Assembly (NCBI RefSeq): GCF_003807585.1
Contig: NZ_RMBX01000013.1
Location: 213,939 to 277,938 of the forward strand
Source of the DNA: Chitinophaga barathri
Lineage (GTDB): Bacteria; Bacteroidota; Bacteroidia; Chitinophagales; Chitinophagaceae
Direction of reading: 5' to 3'
Length of the DNA stretch: 64,000 bases
Shown here: positions 49,202 to 58,446 of the stretch, piece by piece
Layout: each line of letters opens with the position of its first letter
How positions within the stretch are numbered: the stretch's first letter is position 1
Program-made: the position numbers and the translations under genes
The notes under the pieces: generated by a model
Seen by the model: the letters and a program-made list of their open reading frames with translations, nothing else
Told to the model about the DNA's origin: nothing
Databases searched by the model: none

Positions 49202-50728
49202 ATGAAAAAGATCATCATTTGTGTAATGAGTGTTTTTTGGGCATTGCCGGGTGCATTTGCACAAAAGAAGCCGAATATCCTCGTCATTTTCGGGGATGAT
49301 ATCGGTGTGTCGAACATCAGTGCGTACAGCCGTGGCCTGATGGGATTCATGACCCCGAATATCGACCGCATCGGTAACGAAGGAGGAGTGTTTGTGCAAT
49401 ATTACGGCCAGCAGAGCTGTACTGCCGGGCGCGCGGCGTTTATCACGGGGCAGTGCCCTTTCCGCACCGGTCTTACCAAAGTAGGGCTGCCGGGCTCGCC
49501 CATTGGTTTGCAGAAAGAAGACCCCACCACGGCCGAATTCCTGAAACCGCTGGGATATATGTGCGGCCAGTTCGGCAAAAACCACCTGGGAGACCAGGAC
49601 AGATACCTGCCCACCGCGCATGGTTTTGATGAGTTCTTCGGTAATCTCTATCACCTCAATGCCGAGGAAGAACCGGAAAATCCCGATTACCCGAAGGGTG
49701 CGGAGTTTAAGAAAAAATTCGGCCCACGTGGTGTGCTGAAAAGCACCGCGGACGGCAAGATTGAAGATACCGGCCCGTTGACATCGAAAAGGATGGAAAC
49801 AGTAGATGAAGAATTCCTGGCAGCTGCCAAGGACTTCATGTCGCGGCAGGTGAAAGCAGGCAAACCTTTCTTTACCTGGTTCAACGCTACCCGCATGCAC
49901 GTATTCACGCACCTGAAACCCGCCTCTAAAGGTAAAACCGGCCTGGGTTTACAGGCAGACGGCATGGTGGAGCATGATGCAATGGTAGGAGAATTGTTGC
50001 AGTTCCTGAAAGACCAGGGTATAGAAGACAATACAATTGTGATCTACACCACGGACAACGGCGCTATGAAGAACCAGTGGCCTGACGGCGGCTCTTCTCC
50101 TTTCCGTTCTGAAAAAGATACCAACTGGGAAGGCGCTTACCGTTGCCCCGCCCTCATCCGCTGGCCTGGCGTGATCAAACCCGGCTCCAATTTCACGGGG
50201 ATATTTTCCGCTGAAGACTGGCTGCCCACGCTGGTGGCTGCTGCCGGCGGAGATACCGATCTTCCCGCAAGAGCTCGCAGCGGTTTCAGCGCAGGCGGCA
50301 AAAACTTCAAAGTGCACCTGGATGGATATAACCAGCTGTCTTACCTGAAAGGCGAAACGCCCAGCAAACGCCATGACTTCGTTTATTTCGACGATGATGG
50401 CCACCTGGTAGCCTATCGCGACGAACGTTTCAAATATACCTTCGCCATCCAGATGGCAAAAGGGATGGAGATCTGGCGCAATCCTATGATGGACCTGCGC
50501 GGCCCGGTGATCATCGACCTGATGACCGACCCATATGAATACGCTGTGGATGGTTCCATTGCCTACGAAAAATGGATGATAGACCGTGCATTCCTCATTC
50601 TGCCGGCTGTATCCAAAGTAGGTGAATACCTCCAGAGTTATAAGGCATTCCCGCCAAGGCAAAAACCGGCGAGCTTCTCCATAGACCAGGTGATCGACAA
50701 ACTGAACACCGCCATAAAATCACATTGA
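49202..50728 (+). CDS. Secreted sulfatase (arylsulfatase family)
   Basis: This 508-residue protein has a signal peptide ending AFAQ. The alkaline-phosphatase-like fold begins PNILVIFGDDIG (metal Asp32, Asp33). The formylglycine site is SCTAGR, Cys73 in a CxAxR pattern, so the cysteine must be converted by a maturase encoded elsewhere. Further sulfatase blocks are FGKNHLG, HGFDEFFGNLYH, IVIYTTDNG and RCPALIRWPG. It removes sulfate esters, from glycans or other substrates; the target is unknown. It precedes a terminator and then the MoxR/Bat cluster. Confidence 0.93.
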   Translation: MKKIIICVMSVFWALPGAFAQKKPNILVIFGDDIGVSNISAYSRGLMGFMTPNIDRIGNEGGVFVQYYGQQSCTAGRAAFITGQCPFRTGLTKVGLPGSPIGLQKEDPTTAEFLKPLGYMCGQFGKNHLGDQDRYLPTAHGFDEFFGNLYHLNAEEEPENPDYPKGAEFKKKFGPRGVLKSTADGKIEDTGPLTSKRMETVDEEFLAAAKDFMSRQVKAGKPFFTWFNATRMHVFTHLKPASKGKTGLGLQADGMVEHDAMVGELLQFLKDQGIEDNTIVIYTTDNGAMKNQWPDGGSSPFRSEKDTNWEGAYRCPALIRWPGVIKPGSNFTGIFSAEDWLPTLVAAAGGDTDLPARARSGFSAGGKNFKVHLDGYNQLSYLKGETPSKRHDFVYFDDDGHLVAYRDERFKYTFAIQMAKGMEIWRNPMMDLRGPVIIDLMTDPYEYAVDGSIAYEKWMIDRAFLILPAVSKVGEYLQSYKAFPPRQKPASFSIDQVIDKLNTAIKSH

Positions 50729-50734
50729 TCATAC

Positions 50735-50765
50735 AAAGGAGCGGGCAGATCACCCGCTCTTTTAT
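50735..50765 (+). terminator. Terminator or attenuator between sulfatase and MoxR genes
   Basis: A perfect 7-bp G+C-rich stem (50739-50745 with 50753-50759) and a short T-run lie in the 53-base gap. It should end most sulfatase transcripts, so the Bat cluster may have another promoter or depend on readthrough. Confidence 0.8.
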
Positions 50766-50781
50766 TATAACCTCTTTTGGC

Positions 50782-51741
50782 ATGAACACCCGCGAACAGG
50801 TATTGGAACTACAACAACGCATCGGCGAAAGCATCATCGGGCAGGAAGATGTGATCAGCAAAATACTGACCGGCCTGCTCACGGACGGCAATATCCTGCT
50901 GGAGGGACTTCCCGGCCTGGCTAAAACACGCGCCGTAAAAGCCCTGGCCAGCAACCTGGACTGCAAGCTCAGCCGCATCCAGTTCACGCCGGACCTGCTG
51001 CCCTCGGACGTTACCGGCACGGAAGTATACCAGCCCCAGTCCGAAGAGAAATTTATTTTCCAGCAGGGGCCCATCTTCAGCAACCTGGTATTGGCCGATG
51101 AGATCAACCGCGCGCCCGCCAAAGTGCAGTCCGCCCTGCTGGAAGCGATGGAAGAAAGACAGGTGTCCGTAGCCGGGAAGACGCATAAAATGGAACCGCT
51201 GTTCATGGTGCTGGCCACCCAGAACCCGATCGAGCAGGAGGGTACTTACCCGCTGCCGGAGGCCCAGCTGGACCGGTTTGTGATGAAAGTGGAGATCACT
51301 TACCCCGACCACGACAGCGAAATAAAGATCATCCGCCTCGTGCGGGAAGAGTCAAAAGCAAAACCGGAAACCAAACCGGCTTTCCCGCAGTCCCTCATCT
51401 TCGATGCGCGGAAGGAGATCAATGAGGTGAAGGTGAACGACGCGGCGGAGAAGTACATTGCGGATATCATTTCCGCTACCCGTTACCCGGGGCAGTTCAG
51501 CAAAGAACTGGAGAAGTGGATCAGCTACGGCGCCAGCCCGCGCGGCTCTATCTCGCTGGACAAATGTTCCCGCGTGGCAGCCTGGCTGGCAGGGCGTGAT
51601 TATGTAACGGCGGACGATATCCGTGCCTCCGTGCATGATGTGCTGCGCCACCGCCTCATCCTCAGTTACGAAGCCAATGTAGCGGGCATGAATGCGGACA
51701 AGGTGATTGACGAACTGTTAAAAACAGTGGCCGTTGCCTGA
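50782..51741 (+). CDS. MoxR family AAA+ ATPase (Bat cluster)
   Basis: 319 residues from the ATG at 50782; the 19-residue longer frame covers the hairpin. Walker A is EGLPGLAKT, Walker B is LVLADEINRAPAK with a canonical Asp-Glu, sensor 1 is VLATQNPIEQEGTYPLPEAQ, and the arginine finger is in the LDRF segment. The ATPase is the classic MoxR partner of DUF58 and VWA proteins. It overlaps the DUF58 gene by eight bases, a sign of translational coupling. Genes of this set affect oxygen or stress tolerance in some Bacteroidota; the molecular target is unknown. Confidence 0.95.
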   Translation: MNTREQVLELQQRIGESIIGQEDVISKILTGLLTDGNILLEGLPGLAKTRAVKALASNLDCKLSRIQFTPDLLPSDVTGTEVYQPQSEEKFIFQQGPIFSNLVLADEINRAPAKVQSALLEAMEERQVSVAGKTHKMEPLFMVLATQNPIEQEGTYPLPEAQLDRFVMKVEITYPDHDSEIKIIRLVREESKAKPETKPAFPQSLIFDARKEINEVKVNDAAEKYIADIISATRYPGQFSKELEKWISYGASPRGSISLDKCSRVAAWLAGRDYVTADDIRASVHDVLRHRLILSYEANVAGMNADKVIDELLKTVAVA

Positions 51742-52678
51742 GCATAACACATATCCGCCCGGCCTCACCGTTTCGCTGGAGGAGCTGATGCATTATGAAT
51801 ATTACGTGCAGCAGATACCGCTGCTTCCCCAGCACCCGGTATATTCCCTGCTGGCCGGCCGTCACGCCTCCAAGCTGCGTGGCCGCGGGCTTGACTTTGA
51901 AGAAGTGCGGGTGTATGTGCCGGGTGATGATGTGCGGAATATAGACTGGCGCGTAACGGCGCGCACAGGCATTACCCATTCCAAGGTATTTAACGAAGAA
52001 AAAGAAAGGCCCGCGTTTATCATCGCGGACCAGACGGCCATGCTGTTCTTTGGTTCGCGTATGTTTGTGAAGGCCGTTACCGCCGCGCAGGTAGCCGCGC
52101 TCAGCGCATTTTATATCCTAAAAAGAGGAGACCGGGTAGGCGGCATCATTTTTAACGAAGACGGTCACCGGTTCATTGCACCCAAAAGAAGCAAGTCGCA
52201 TGTGCAGTTCCTGCTGCAATCCCTCGCGGATATGAACCAGTTGCTGCCCCAACGCAAACAATTAAAACCGAATACCCCTTACCTCAATGATATTCTCAGG
52301 AGGGCACGCTCCACCGTCACGCACGATTACGTGGTGACGGTGATCAGCGATTTTTCCCTGATCGATGACGAAACCCGTCACCACCTGCGCAGTCTTTCTT
52401 TTCACAACGACGTGCTGCTGATCCACATTACAGACCCGCTGGACGCCCGCCTGCCGGACGGCAAACTGGTACTGGGCGATGGCCGTTACCAGCTGATGTG
52501 GCAGAACGGCCGGGGGCAGCAGGGAGAACGATATGCGGCTTCCTACAATGATATGATCAGCCGCTTCACGGAAGAGTTCCGCAACTACCGCATGCCTTTC
52601 GTGACGATGGATACCGCTACGCGGGTGGAAGACCAGGTGATGAAATATTTCAGGACACAACAAACCACAGCAGGATGA
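51734..52678 (+). CDS. DUF58 domain protein (Bat cluster)
   Basis: This 314-residue protein starts with a TTG at 51734 that overlaps the MoxR stop; the region LTVSLEELMHYEYY is typical of family N-termini, so this start is preferred. The conserved DUF58 block is RGLDFEEVRVYVPGDDVRNI, then DWRVTARTG. The following part resembles a VWA-like fold lacking a complete metal site (FIIADQTAMLFFG, VVTVISDFSLID). DUF58 proteins sit between MoxR and membrane VWA proteins in this operon type. It ends with an ATGA overlap to DUF4381. Confidence 0.92.
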   Translation: MPEHNTYPPGLTVSLEELMHYEYYVQQIPLLPQHPVYSLLAGRHASKLRGRGLDFEEVRVYVPGDDVRNIDWRVTARTGITHSKVFNEEKERPAFIIADQTAMLFFGSRMFVKAVTAAQVAALSAFYILKRGDRVGGIIFNEDGHRFIAPKRSKSHVQFLLQSLADMNQLLPQRKQLKPNTPYLNDILRRARSTVTHDYVVTVISDFSLIDDETRHHLRSLSFHNDVLLIHITDPLDARLPDGKLVLGDGRYQLMWQNGRGQQGERYAASYNDMISRFTEEFRNYRMPFVTMDTATRVEDQVMKYFRTQQTTAG

Positions 52679-53115
52679 TACAGGATGCCGGACAATTGAT
52701 AGAACCGCCACCGGTTCAGTTTTCGCCTGTTACGCCAGGCTGGTATGTATCGGGCGCGCTGCTGGTGATCCTGCTGGCAGTGCTGGCCGTGTTGCTCATC
52801 CACCGTTACCTGCGCAACCGCTACCGGCGACAGGCGTTGCAGCAATTGGAAACCATCGCGGCGGGGCCGCAGGGTTTGTACGAAGTAAATATGCTGATGA
52901 AAAGGATCGCCATGCGCAATTATGGCCGGGATGCGGTAGCCGCCCTGCGAGGGGATGAGTGGGTGGATTTTTTGAACAGCGTGTGGAAAGAAGCGGCATT
53001 TACACCGGAAGAAGGGAAAGCCCTGAGCGATGAATTATACCGGGAGTCTTCAGCCGCCGTGCCCGCAGCGTTCCTTGATAAAAGCAAACGCTGGATCAAA
53101 GGGCACAGGCGATGA
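52675..53115 (+). CDS. DUF4381 domain protein (Bat cluster)
   Basis: A 146-residue small membrane protein with one transmembrane helix (YVSGALLVILLAVLAVLLIHR) and a helical cytoplasmic C-terminus (ALQQLETIAAGPQGLYEVNML). It overlaps the DUF58 stop by four bases (ATGA), so it is translated with it. DUF4381 proteins are constant members of this MoxR/Bat operon and are thought to join the VWA proteins at the membrane. The mechanism is unknown. Confidence 0.9.
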   Translation: MIQDAGQLIEPPPVQFSPVTPGWYVSGALLVILLAVLAVLLIHRYLRNRYRRQALQQLETIAAGPQGLYEVNMLMKRIAMRNYGRDAVAALRGDEWVDFLNSVWKEAAFTPEEGKALSDELYRESSAAVPAAFLDKSKRWIKGHRR

Positions 53116-53151
53116 GCCGGGAAGGTTTTTTACAGGGCACCGAAGATAAAA

Positions 53152-54135
53152 ATGATGACGCATTTCGAGATTGCATATAAATGGGTATTCCTGCTGCTGC
53201 CGTTGCCGCTGCTGGCATACTGGCTGCTGCCGCTGCTCCGGCGGCGGCGCACGGCCCTCATTGCCCCGTTTTTCCAAAGGGCGGTGGACATCGCCGGCGG
53301 CAAGCCACGGCGCAACTCATGGGTCACTACCCGCAACTTCTGGATGTGGCTGGCCATGAGCCTCTGCTGGATCTGCCTGCTCGCGGCCGCTTCTTCGCCA
53401 AGGCTGGTGAGCCAGCCGGGGAAGAAACCCAAAACAGTACGCAGTTTTCTTATCGCGGCGGATATCTCTTTCAGCATGGCGGAAACGGACTGGGTCGTAC
53501 ATGGCAAACGTATGAGCCGCTGGGATGCGGTAAAATCACTGATGAAGGATTTTGTACTAAAAAGGAAAAGCGACCAGATCGCCCTGGTGGTATTTGGCAG
53601 CAACGCTTACCTGCAGGCGCCCCTTACCACGGACCTGCCGATGATCTCCTGGCTGCTGGACCAGACGGAAGTAGGCATGGCCGGGCAAATGACAAACATC
53701 GGCGATGCGATCGCCTTTAGCATGAAGATACTCAAAGCGGATACCATCCCGCAGAAAGTGATGTTCCTGCTCACGGACGGGGTGGACACCGGCACGGACA
53801 TCCTGCCGCTGGACGCCGCGCATGCCGCCGGGAAAGATTCCATCACCATCTACACGATGGGCATCGGCACTACGCACAGCGGCAGCGGTTACGACCTGGA
53901 TGAAAAGACATTAAAAGGCATAGCGGCCGCCACCGGCGGTCAATACTTTAATGCCATGAACGAAAAGGAGTTGAACAATGTATACGCCACGCTGGACAAG
54001 CTGGCCCCCGTCACTTACGAAGAAGAGAACTACAAGCCTGTAACGCTCCTGTATTTCTACCCATTGGCGGCCGCGGCTTTGCTGGGGCTGGCTTTTCACC
54101 TGGCGGCGGGGATCATTCACCTGTTCAGCAAATGA
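53152..54135 (+). CDS. batA: Membrane-anchored VWA protein (BatA)
   Basis: This 327-residue protein has two N-terminal membrane segments (WVFLLLPLPLLAYWLLPLL, WMWLAMSLCWICLLAA) and one near the C-terminus (LLYFYPLAAAALLGLAFHLA). Between them is a VWA domain with a metal site, ADISFSMAETD (Asp104, Ser106, Ser108), then TNIGDAIAFSM and LLTDGVDTG. This is the BatA plan: a VWA domain exposed in the periplasm and held to the inner membrane. A 133-base gap follows before the next VWA gene. Confidence 0.93.
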   Translation: MMTHFEIAYKWVFLLLPLPLLAYWLLPLLRRRRTALIAPFFQRAVDIAGGKPRRNSWVTTRNFWMWLAMSLCWICLLAAASSPRLVSQPGKKPKTVRSFLIAADISFSMAETDWVVHGKRMSRWDAVKSLMKDFVLKRKSDQIALVVFGSNAYLQAPLTTDLPMISWLLDQTEVGMAGQMTNIGDAIAFSMKILKADTIPQKVMFLLTDGVDTGTDILPLDAAHAAGKDSITIYTMGIGTTHSGSGYDLDEKTLKGIAAATGGQYFNAMNEKELNNVYATLDKLAPVTYEEENYKPVTLLYFYPLAAAALLGLAFHLAAGIIHLFSK

Positions 54136-54268
54136 ATGCCGCCGGAATATCTTAACCGGCAAAAACATTATTCACCCTTCCCGTAAAATGAATGCAAGCG
54201 GAAGAGAGGCAGATACGGCTGGAAGTGATGACCAGTAAAACCATTCGCATTTAACAGGCAAAGAAACA
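54136..54268 (+). other. Gap between the two VWA genes of the Bat cluster
   Basis: The gap holds a short stem (GCCGG with CCGGC, about 54138-54157) and a 16-codon frame (54188-54238) starting ATG and ending TAA just before the next gene. Neither has a clear role. Confidence 0.3.
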
Positions 54269-55930
54269 ATGAACTTCTCCGACTATACAAATATCGACTG
54301 GCATCAGTTCCATTTCCTGCGGCCCGCCGCCCTGTACCTGCTCATCCCGCTGGCGGTCATCGCGGTGTTGCTCGCGCTGGGCAACCGGGAAAGGACGAAA
54401 TGGAAACAGTTCATCATCCCGCAGTTTCGCCGGTACATGTTTTCGCCGGGCAACCGCAGGGCGGTGATATTGCCTTTGGTATTGTTTATCGTTGGCATAA
54501 CATTGATCATCGTGGGCGTGGCGGGCCCCACCTGGAAAAAGATAGAAGTGCCCGGCCAGAAAGTACAGGCTGTGGTGATGGTAGTGATGGACCTCTCGAA
54601 GTCCATGCTGGCGAAAGATATTCCACCGGGCCGGCTGGAGCGCGCCAAACTGAAGCTGAGCGATTTCCTGGACGCCAAACCCGGCGCGGCCACCGGCCTG
54701 CTGGCCTACGCGGGTACGCCGCACCTGGTGCTGCCGTTCACCTCGGATTACGCATTGATCAAATTTCAGGCGGGGAGCCTCGATAACTGGGAAATGCCTG
54801 TACAGGGCAGGAACACCGAACTGATGATGCGCATCGTGGATACGCTGATGCAGCCCATACTGGCGCCCAGCCATATTGTGCTCATGACGGACAGTATTTC
54901 CTCAACGGATGCCGGGATTTTCGAAAACTACGCTGCTTCGCATATCCACAAACTGGAAGTGTTGCTGGTATCGCCCGCTTCGGCACAGGGCGTTCCTTTG
55001 CATAATAAAAACATCAACGTTACGCCGGTCACGCTGGACACTACCGATGTAGGCAGCATTGCCGGGCGCGTGCGGGACCAGCTCATTTTCGAAAAGGATG
55101 AAAAGAAGGATGACCGACACTGGCAGGATATGGGGTATCTGCTTATTCTGCCCGCCCTGCTGATCGCGCTTTACTGGTTCCGCAAAGGCTGGGCCATCCA
55201 ATGGTGCTGGGCGGCGCTGATGCTGGCATTGGGCGGCTGCAGTGTAAACAGCCGGGAGGCGGATTGGTGGTATACCAAAGACTACCAGGCCCAGGTGCTT
55301 TACAACGAAGGTAAATACACAGAAGCCGCGGACCGCTTCAAAGACCTGCCGCACAAAGGCGTGGCGTACTACAAAGCGGGAGACTACGAAGCCGCCGCCG
55401 AAGTGTTCGCGCTGGACACCACTGCTGCCGGCCAGTACAACCGTGGGCTGAGCCTCACCAAACTCGGCAAATACGATGAAGCGATGGAAGCCTTTTCTTT
55501 GGCGGAACAAAAGGACAGCTCGTTTAAACGCCTGGCCGAAGCAGGGAAACAACATCTGAACGTCACTAAAGTAGAAACAGATTCCGTGATGCGGTACGAT
55601 AAAAAGAGTGACTCCGTTGTAAAAAAAGCACAGGGCAAAGATTCCCTGAAAGAACGCAAACCGACCGCCCAGGATCAGAAACTGGCCTCGGAAACACAAG
55701 TGAAAGACCTGCCCAAATCCGGTGACCGGCTTACCGAAGAAGTGAAATCGAATATTCATGAAGCGCATGAAAGCGACGATCCGCCATCGGGAGATTCAAC
55801 AGGCAAGGCCGGTAAACCGCTGGATATGAAAAACCTCATCCTGCGCAAACCGCCCGCCGATCCGGGTATGTTCCTGCACAAACGGTTTGTGCTGCAACAA
55901 AAACGGTATTACAAAAACATCAAACCATAA
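54269..55930 (+). CDS. VWA-TPR fusion protein (BatB-BatC)
   Basis: This 553-residue membrane protein combines two proteins that are usually separate. The N-half is BatB-like: two membrane segments (ALYLLIPLAVIAVLLAL; RRAVILPLVLFIVGITLIIV), then a VWA domain with VVMDLSKSMLAKD (Asp108, Ser110, Ser112) and HIVLMTDS. After another membrane segment (near LLILPALLIALYW) comes a BatC-like tetratricopeptide region (QVLYNEGKYTEAADRFKDLP, YNRGLSLTKLGKYDEAMEAF). A charged tail rich in Lys, Asp and Ser ends the protein. The fusion would fix the VWA sensor to its TPR scaffold. BatD starts one base after the stop. Confidence 0.92.
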   Translation: MNFSDYTNIDWHQFHFLRPAALYLLIPLAVIAVLLALGNRERTKWKQFIIPQFRRYMFSPGNRRAVILPLVLFIVGITLIIVGVAGPTWKKIEVPGQKVQAVVMVVMDLSKSMLAKDIPPGRLERAKLKLSDFLDAKPGAATGLLAYAGTPHLVLPFTSDYALIKFQAGSLDNWEMPVQGRNTELMMRIVDTLMQPILAPSHIVLMTDSISSTDAGIFENYAASHIHKLEVLLVSPASAQGVPLHNKNINVTPVTLDTTDVGSIAGRVRDQLIFEKDEKKDDRHWQDMGYLLILPALLIALYWFRKGWAIQWCWAALMLALGGCSVNSREADWWYTKDYQAQVLYNEGKYTEAADRFKDLPHKGVAYYKAGDYEAAAEVFALDTTAAGQYNRGLSLTKLGKYDEAMEAFSLAEQKDSSFKRLAEAGKQHLNVTKVETDSVMRYDKKSDSVVKKAQGKDSLKERKPTAQDQKLASETQVKDLPKSGDRLTEEVKSNIHEAHESDDPPSGDSTGKAGKPLDMKNLILRKPPADPGMFLHKRFVLQQKRYYKNIKP

Positions 55931-55931
55931 A

Positions 55932-57257
55932 GTGAGAACTTACGCGTACATATGTTTTTTCCTGTTGCTGCCGCAGTACACCACGGCGCAAACGAACGTA
56001 TTCGCCCGGGCGGAGCTGGACAGGAACAGCGTATATAACCAGCAGCCGTTCAAAGTCACTTTCACGGTAGTGACCACCACCTGGTACACCGCGCCCCTGC
56101 AATTTGATAATCTCCAGGTGAGCGACGCTTTCATCGTGCCTTTCACACGCAGCATACCGGGGCAGTACGAAATGAACGGCAAATATTTATCGGGCGTACA
56201 GTTTTATTACATGGTGTTCCCTTACAAAGCCGGCCGTTTTTCCTTACCGTCCATGGCTATAACCGCGGAGAGCCCGGCAGAAGGCACTTCCACCGGCAGG
56301 AAAATAACCGTGCATACCGCCCCGGTCAGTTTCACGGTAAAGCCCGTCCCCAAGGAATACCCCTCCGGCCATGAATGGCTGGTAGCAAGGGATGTAAGTA
56401 TCAGCGACAACTGGAGCAAGCCGCTGGATAAAGTAAAAGTGGGCGATGTACTGGAAAGGACCATCACCGTGGATGCATTGGGGACGTTGCCGCAGCTGAT
56501 CCCGGAAGTAAACACGGCGGCGGGCAAATGGGCGGGCGTATACCCTAAAAACGCCGAACTGAAAGACACCCGCGATGAGGAAAACGCCAACGGCGAGAGG
56601 ACCGAACGTGCCAGTTACCTGCTGCTGGAAGCGGGAACTTTTAATATCCCGGCGGTGGAGGTGTACTGGTGGAATCCATATGTGGGCAGGTTGTACAAAA
56701 AATCCGCTCCTGCCAGGACCATCCACGTCCAGCCAAATCCCGACCTCGGAATGCTCACTACCCTGAAAGACAGCCTTGCCGCCGCCGCCCCGCCTGCAAC
56801 GGCCGCGCACAAAGGCCCGTACCGCATCCTGGGCCTGCCCTGGTATTGGGCGTTGTTGTATGCAGCCGTCATTTTACTGGTTATATGGATATTGGTGAAA
56901 ATGACCATCATCCTGTACCGCCGCGCCAAAACGGCCCGTGAGCATTATTTACAGAGCGAGCTGCACTGGTTCAGGCAATTCAGGAGCGCGGACGCGGGCT
57001 CGCCGGACCTGCTGCGGAAACTATACCATTGGTGGGACCGGTTCTTATTCCCGCAAAAGACTATTACTGAAACCGTGGAGGAAAGATCGGCTTTTCATGA
57101 CTACATAAAAGAAGTATACTCGTACGATCATATCGATAAGGAAAAAGGCGAAACCTTAAAACAGGTCTTCACGCAATACCGCGAACAATGGAAAAAGTCG
57201 CCGCCTGCGGAAAAGAGCGGCCCGGACGTATCGGCGGACCAGCGGCCATGGCCCTGA
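55932..57257 (+). CDS. batD: BatD family protein (oxygen tolerance protein)
   Basis: A GTG start at 55932 gives MRTYAYICFFLLLPQYTTAQ, a good signal peptide, and 441 residues; a TTG upstream at 55887 overlaps the previous gene. The N-half has Ig-like repeats (AELDRNSVYNQQPFKVTFTV, FSLPSMAI) and a WYTAPLQFDN segment. A transmembrane helix (WYWALLYAAVILLVIWILV) separates a C-terminal cytoplasmic helical domain. This is the BatD/DUF3999-like pattern seen at the end of Bat operons. The role is in cell-envelope stress; the mechanism is not known. Confidence 0.9.
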   Translation: MRTYAYICFFLLLPQYTTAQTNVFARAELDRNSVYNQQPFKVTFTVVTTTWYTAPLQFDNLQVSDAFIVPFTRSIPGQYEMNGKYLSGVQFYYMVFPYKAGRFSLPSMAITAESPAEGTSTGRKITVHTAPVSFTVKPVPKEYPSGHEWLVARDVSISDNWSKPLDKVKVGDVLERTITVDALGTLPQLIPEVNTAAGKWAGVYPKNAELKDTRDEENANGERTERASYLLLEAGTFNIPAVEVYWWNPYVGRLYKKSAPARTIHVQPNPDLGMLTTLKDSLAAAAPPATAAHKGPYRILGLPWYWALLYAAVILLVIWILVKMTIILYRRAKTAREHYLQSELHWFRQFRSADAGSPDLLRKLYHWWDRFLFPQKTITETVEERSAFHDYIKEVYSYDHIDKEKGETLKQVFTQYREQWKKSPPAEKSGPDVSADQRPWP

Positions 57258-57378
57258 ATAGTACCTTACGCTCCTGTGGAACGAACATTCCGCAATACCC
57301 GGTGTTATAATACAGTACTCCTGCACAAACATCATTAGCCTCTTCAGCAGCATTATTCCAAACCCGTCAAATGCTCGT

Positions 57379-58191
57379 ATGAAGAAGATATTACTCCGCA
57401 CAACAGTTGCCCTATTGCTCAGCGCTTCTGCCGTTATACAGGCGGCCGCCCAGGAAAAGCCCGAATCCAGCGCACAGGAGCTGGCGGACAAACTCGCCAA
57501 TCCCGTTGCCAGCATGATCAGTTTCCCATTGCAGAACAATGCGGACTGGGGCATTGGTCCTTACAACGGTTCCAAGTATACGCTGAACATTCAGCCGGTG
57601 ATTCCCTTCAAACTAAGTAAAAGCGTGAACCTGATCACCCGGTATATTTTACCGGTGGTGGATCAATACGATGTTTCCGGCGAGGGCAATCATGAGTTCG
57701 GTTTGAGCGATGCTTCGGTATCGGCTTTTTTTTCTCCCTCTAAACCCTCCAAACTGATATGGGGCGTGGGGCCTGCTTTCCTGGTGCCTACGGGTACGGA
57801 AAACTTTCTCTCTACACGGAAGTGGGGCGCAGGCCCAACGCTGCTCGCCCTGCACCAAAGCAAGGGGCTTACCGCCGGCTTCCTGGCAAACCAGATCTGG
57901 TCTTTCGCCGGAGATGAGGACAGGGGGCAGGTGAACCAGCTTTTTATACAACCTTTTATTACCCACAACTGGCAAAGCGGCGCGGGCTTTGGCGTCAATG
58001 CGGAGATAACGGCAAACTGGGCAGGGAAAGAAACCACTGCTTTTATCAATCCCGTGTTCTCCGGCCTCACCAAATTTGGTAAACAACCGGTACAGCTGGC
58101 CGTTGGCCCGAGAATTCCCGTGGCCGGGCCCAGCCATTCCAAAGCAAACTTCGGGTTGAGGGGCGTGATAATATTTGTGTTCGCGGAATAA
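57379..58191 (+). CDS. Outer-membrane transporter-like protein (neuromedin U-annotated family)
   Basis: This 270-residue protein has a signal peptide (LLLSASAVIQAAAQ). The mature part is a run of short amphipathic strands with alternating hydrophobics, ending with an aromatic residue near the C-terminus (VIIFVFAE), as in outer-membrane beta-barrels. Blocks such as LNIQPVIPFKLSKSVNLITR and QPVQLAVGPRIPVAG occur in proteins annotated as transporters or neuromedin U. Substrate and true function are unknown. It is 121 bases after BatD and ends with a terminator, so it may be a separate transcript. Confidence 0.85.
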   Translation: MKKILLRTTVALLLSASAVIQAAAQEKPESSAQELADKLANPVASMISFPLQNNADWGIGPYNGSKYTLNIQPVIPFKLSKSVNLITRYILPVVDQYDVSGEGNHEFGLSDASVSAFFSPSKPSKLIWGVGPAFLVPTGTENFLSTRKWGAGPTLLALHQSKGLTAGFLANQIWSFAGDEDRGQVNQLFIQPFITHNWQSGAGFGVNAEITANWAGKETTAFINPVFSGLTKFGKQPVQLAVGPRIPVAGPSHSKANFGLRGVIIFVFAE

Positions 58192-58249
58192 AATCGTGTG
58201 AATGTAATCCTGGTGGCAAAAGACTGACAGACCGGATTAAGCAAAAAGT

Positions 58250-58280
58250 ACAAGGGCGCGGCGATGGCCGCGCCCTTTGT
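58250..58280 (+). terminator. Terminator after the transporter-like gene
   Basis: A perfect 11-bp G+C-rich stem (58252-58262 with 58267-58277) has a 4-base loop and a short T-tail, about 60 bases after the stop. Confidence 0.85.
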
Positions 58281-58308
58281 TATGCTTTGAGGGTCGTTGT
58301 GAAAAGGT

Positions 58309-58446
58309 CGTCATTGCGAGGAGCCGTGGGGGATTTGTGCGGGAGCCGCGACGAAGCAATCTCCGGATATTGGCGTACATCCATTCGATGGAGGAGATTG
58401 CTTCGTCGCCCTACCCACTTTAGCGCTGCTGCTCCTCGCAATGACG
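58309..58446. repeat. 138-bp palindromic repeat element, copy 1
   Basis: The ends are a perfect 16-bp inverted repeat (58309-58324 with 58431-58446). A second perfect 17-bp inverted repeat lies inside (58348-58364 with 58393-58409). A near-identical copy of the same length is at 63710-63847. It encodes no protein and is best seen as a REP/MITE-like dispersed element able to fold into a long cruciform. Confidence 0.9.
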
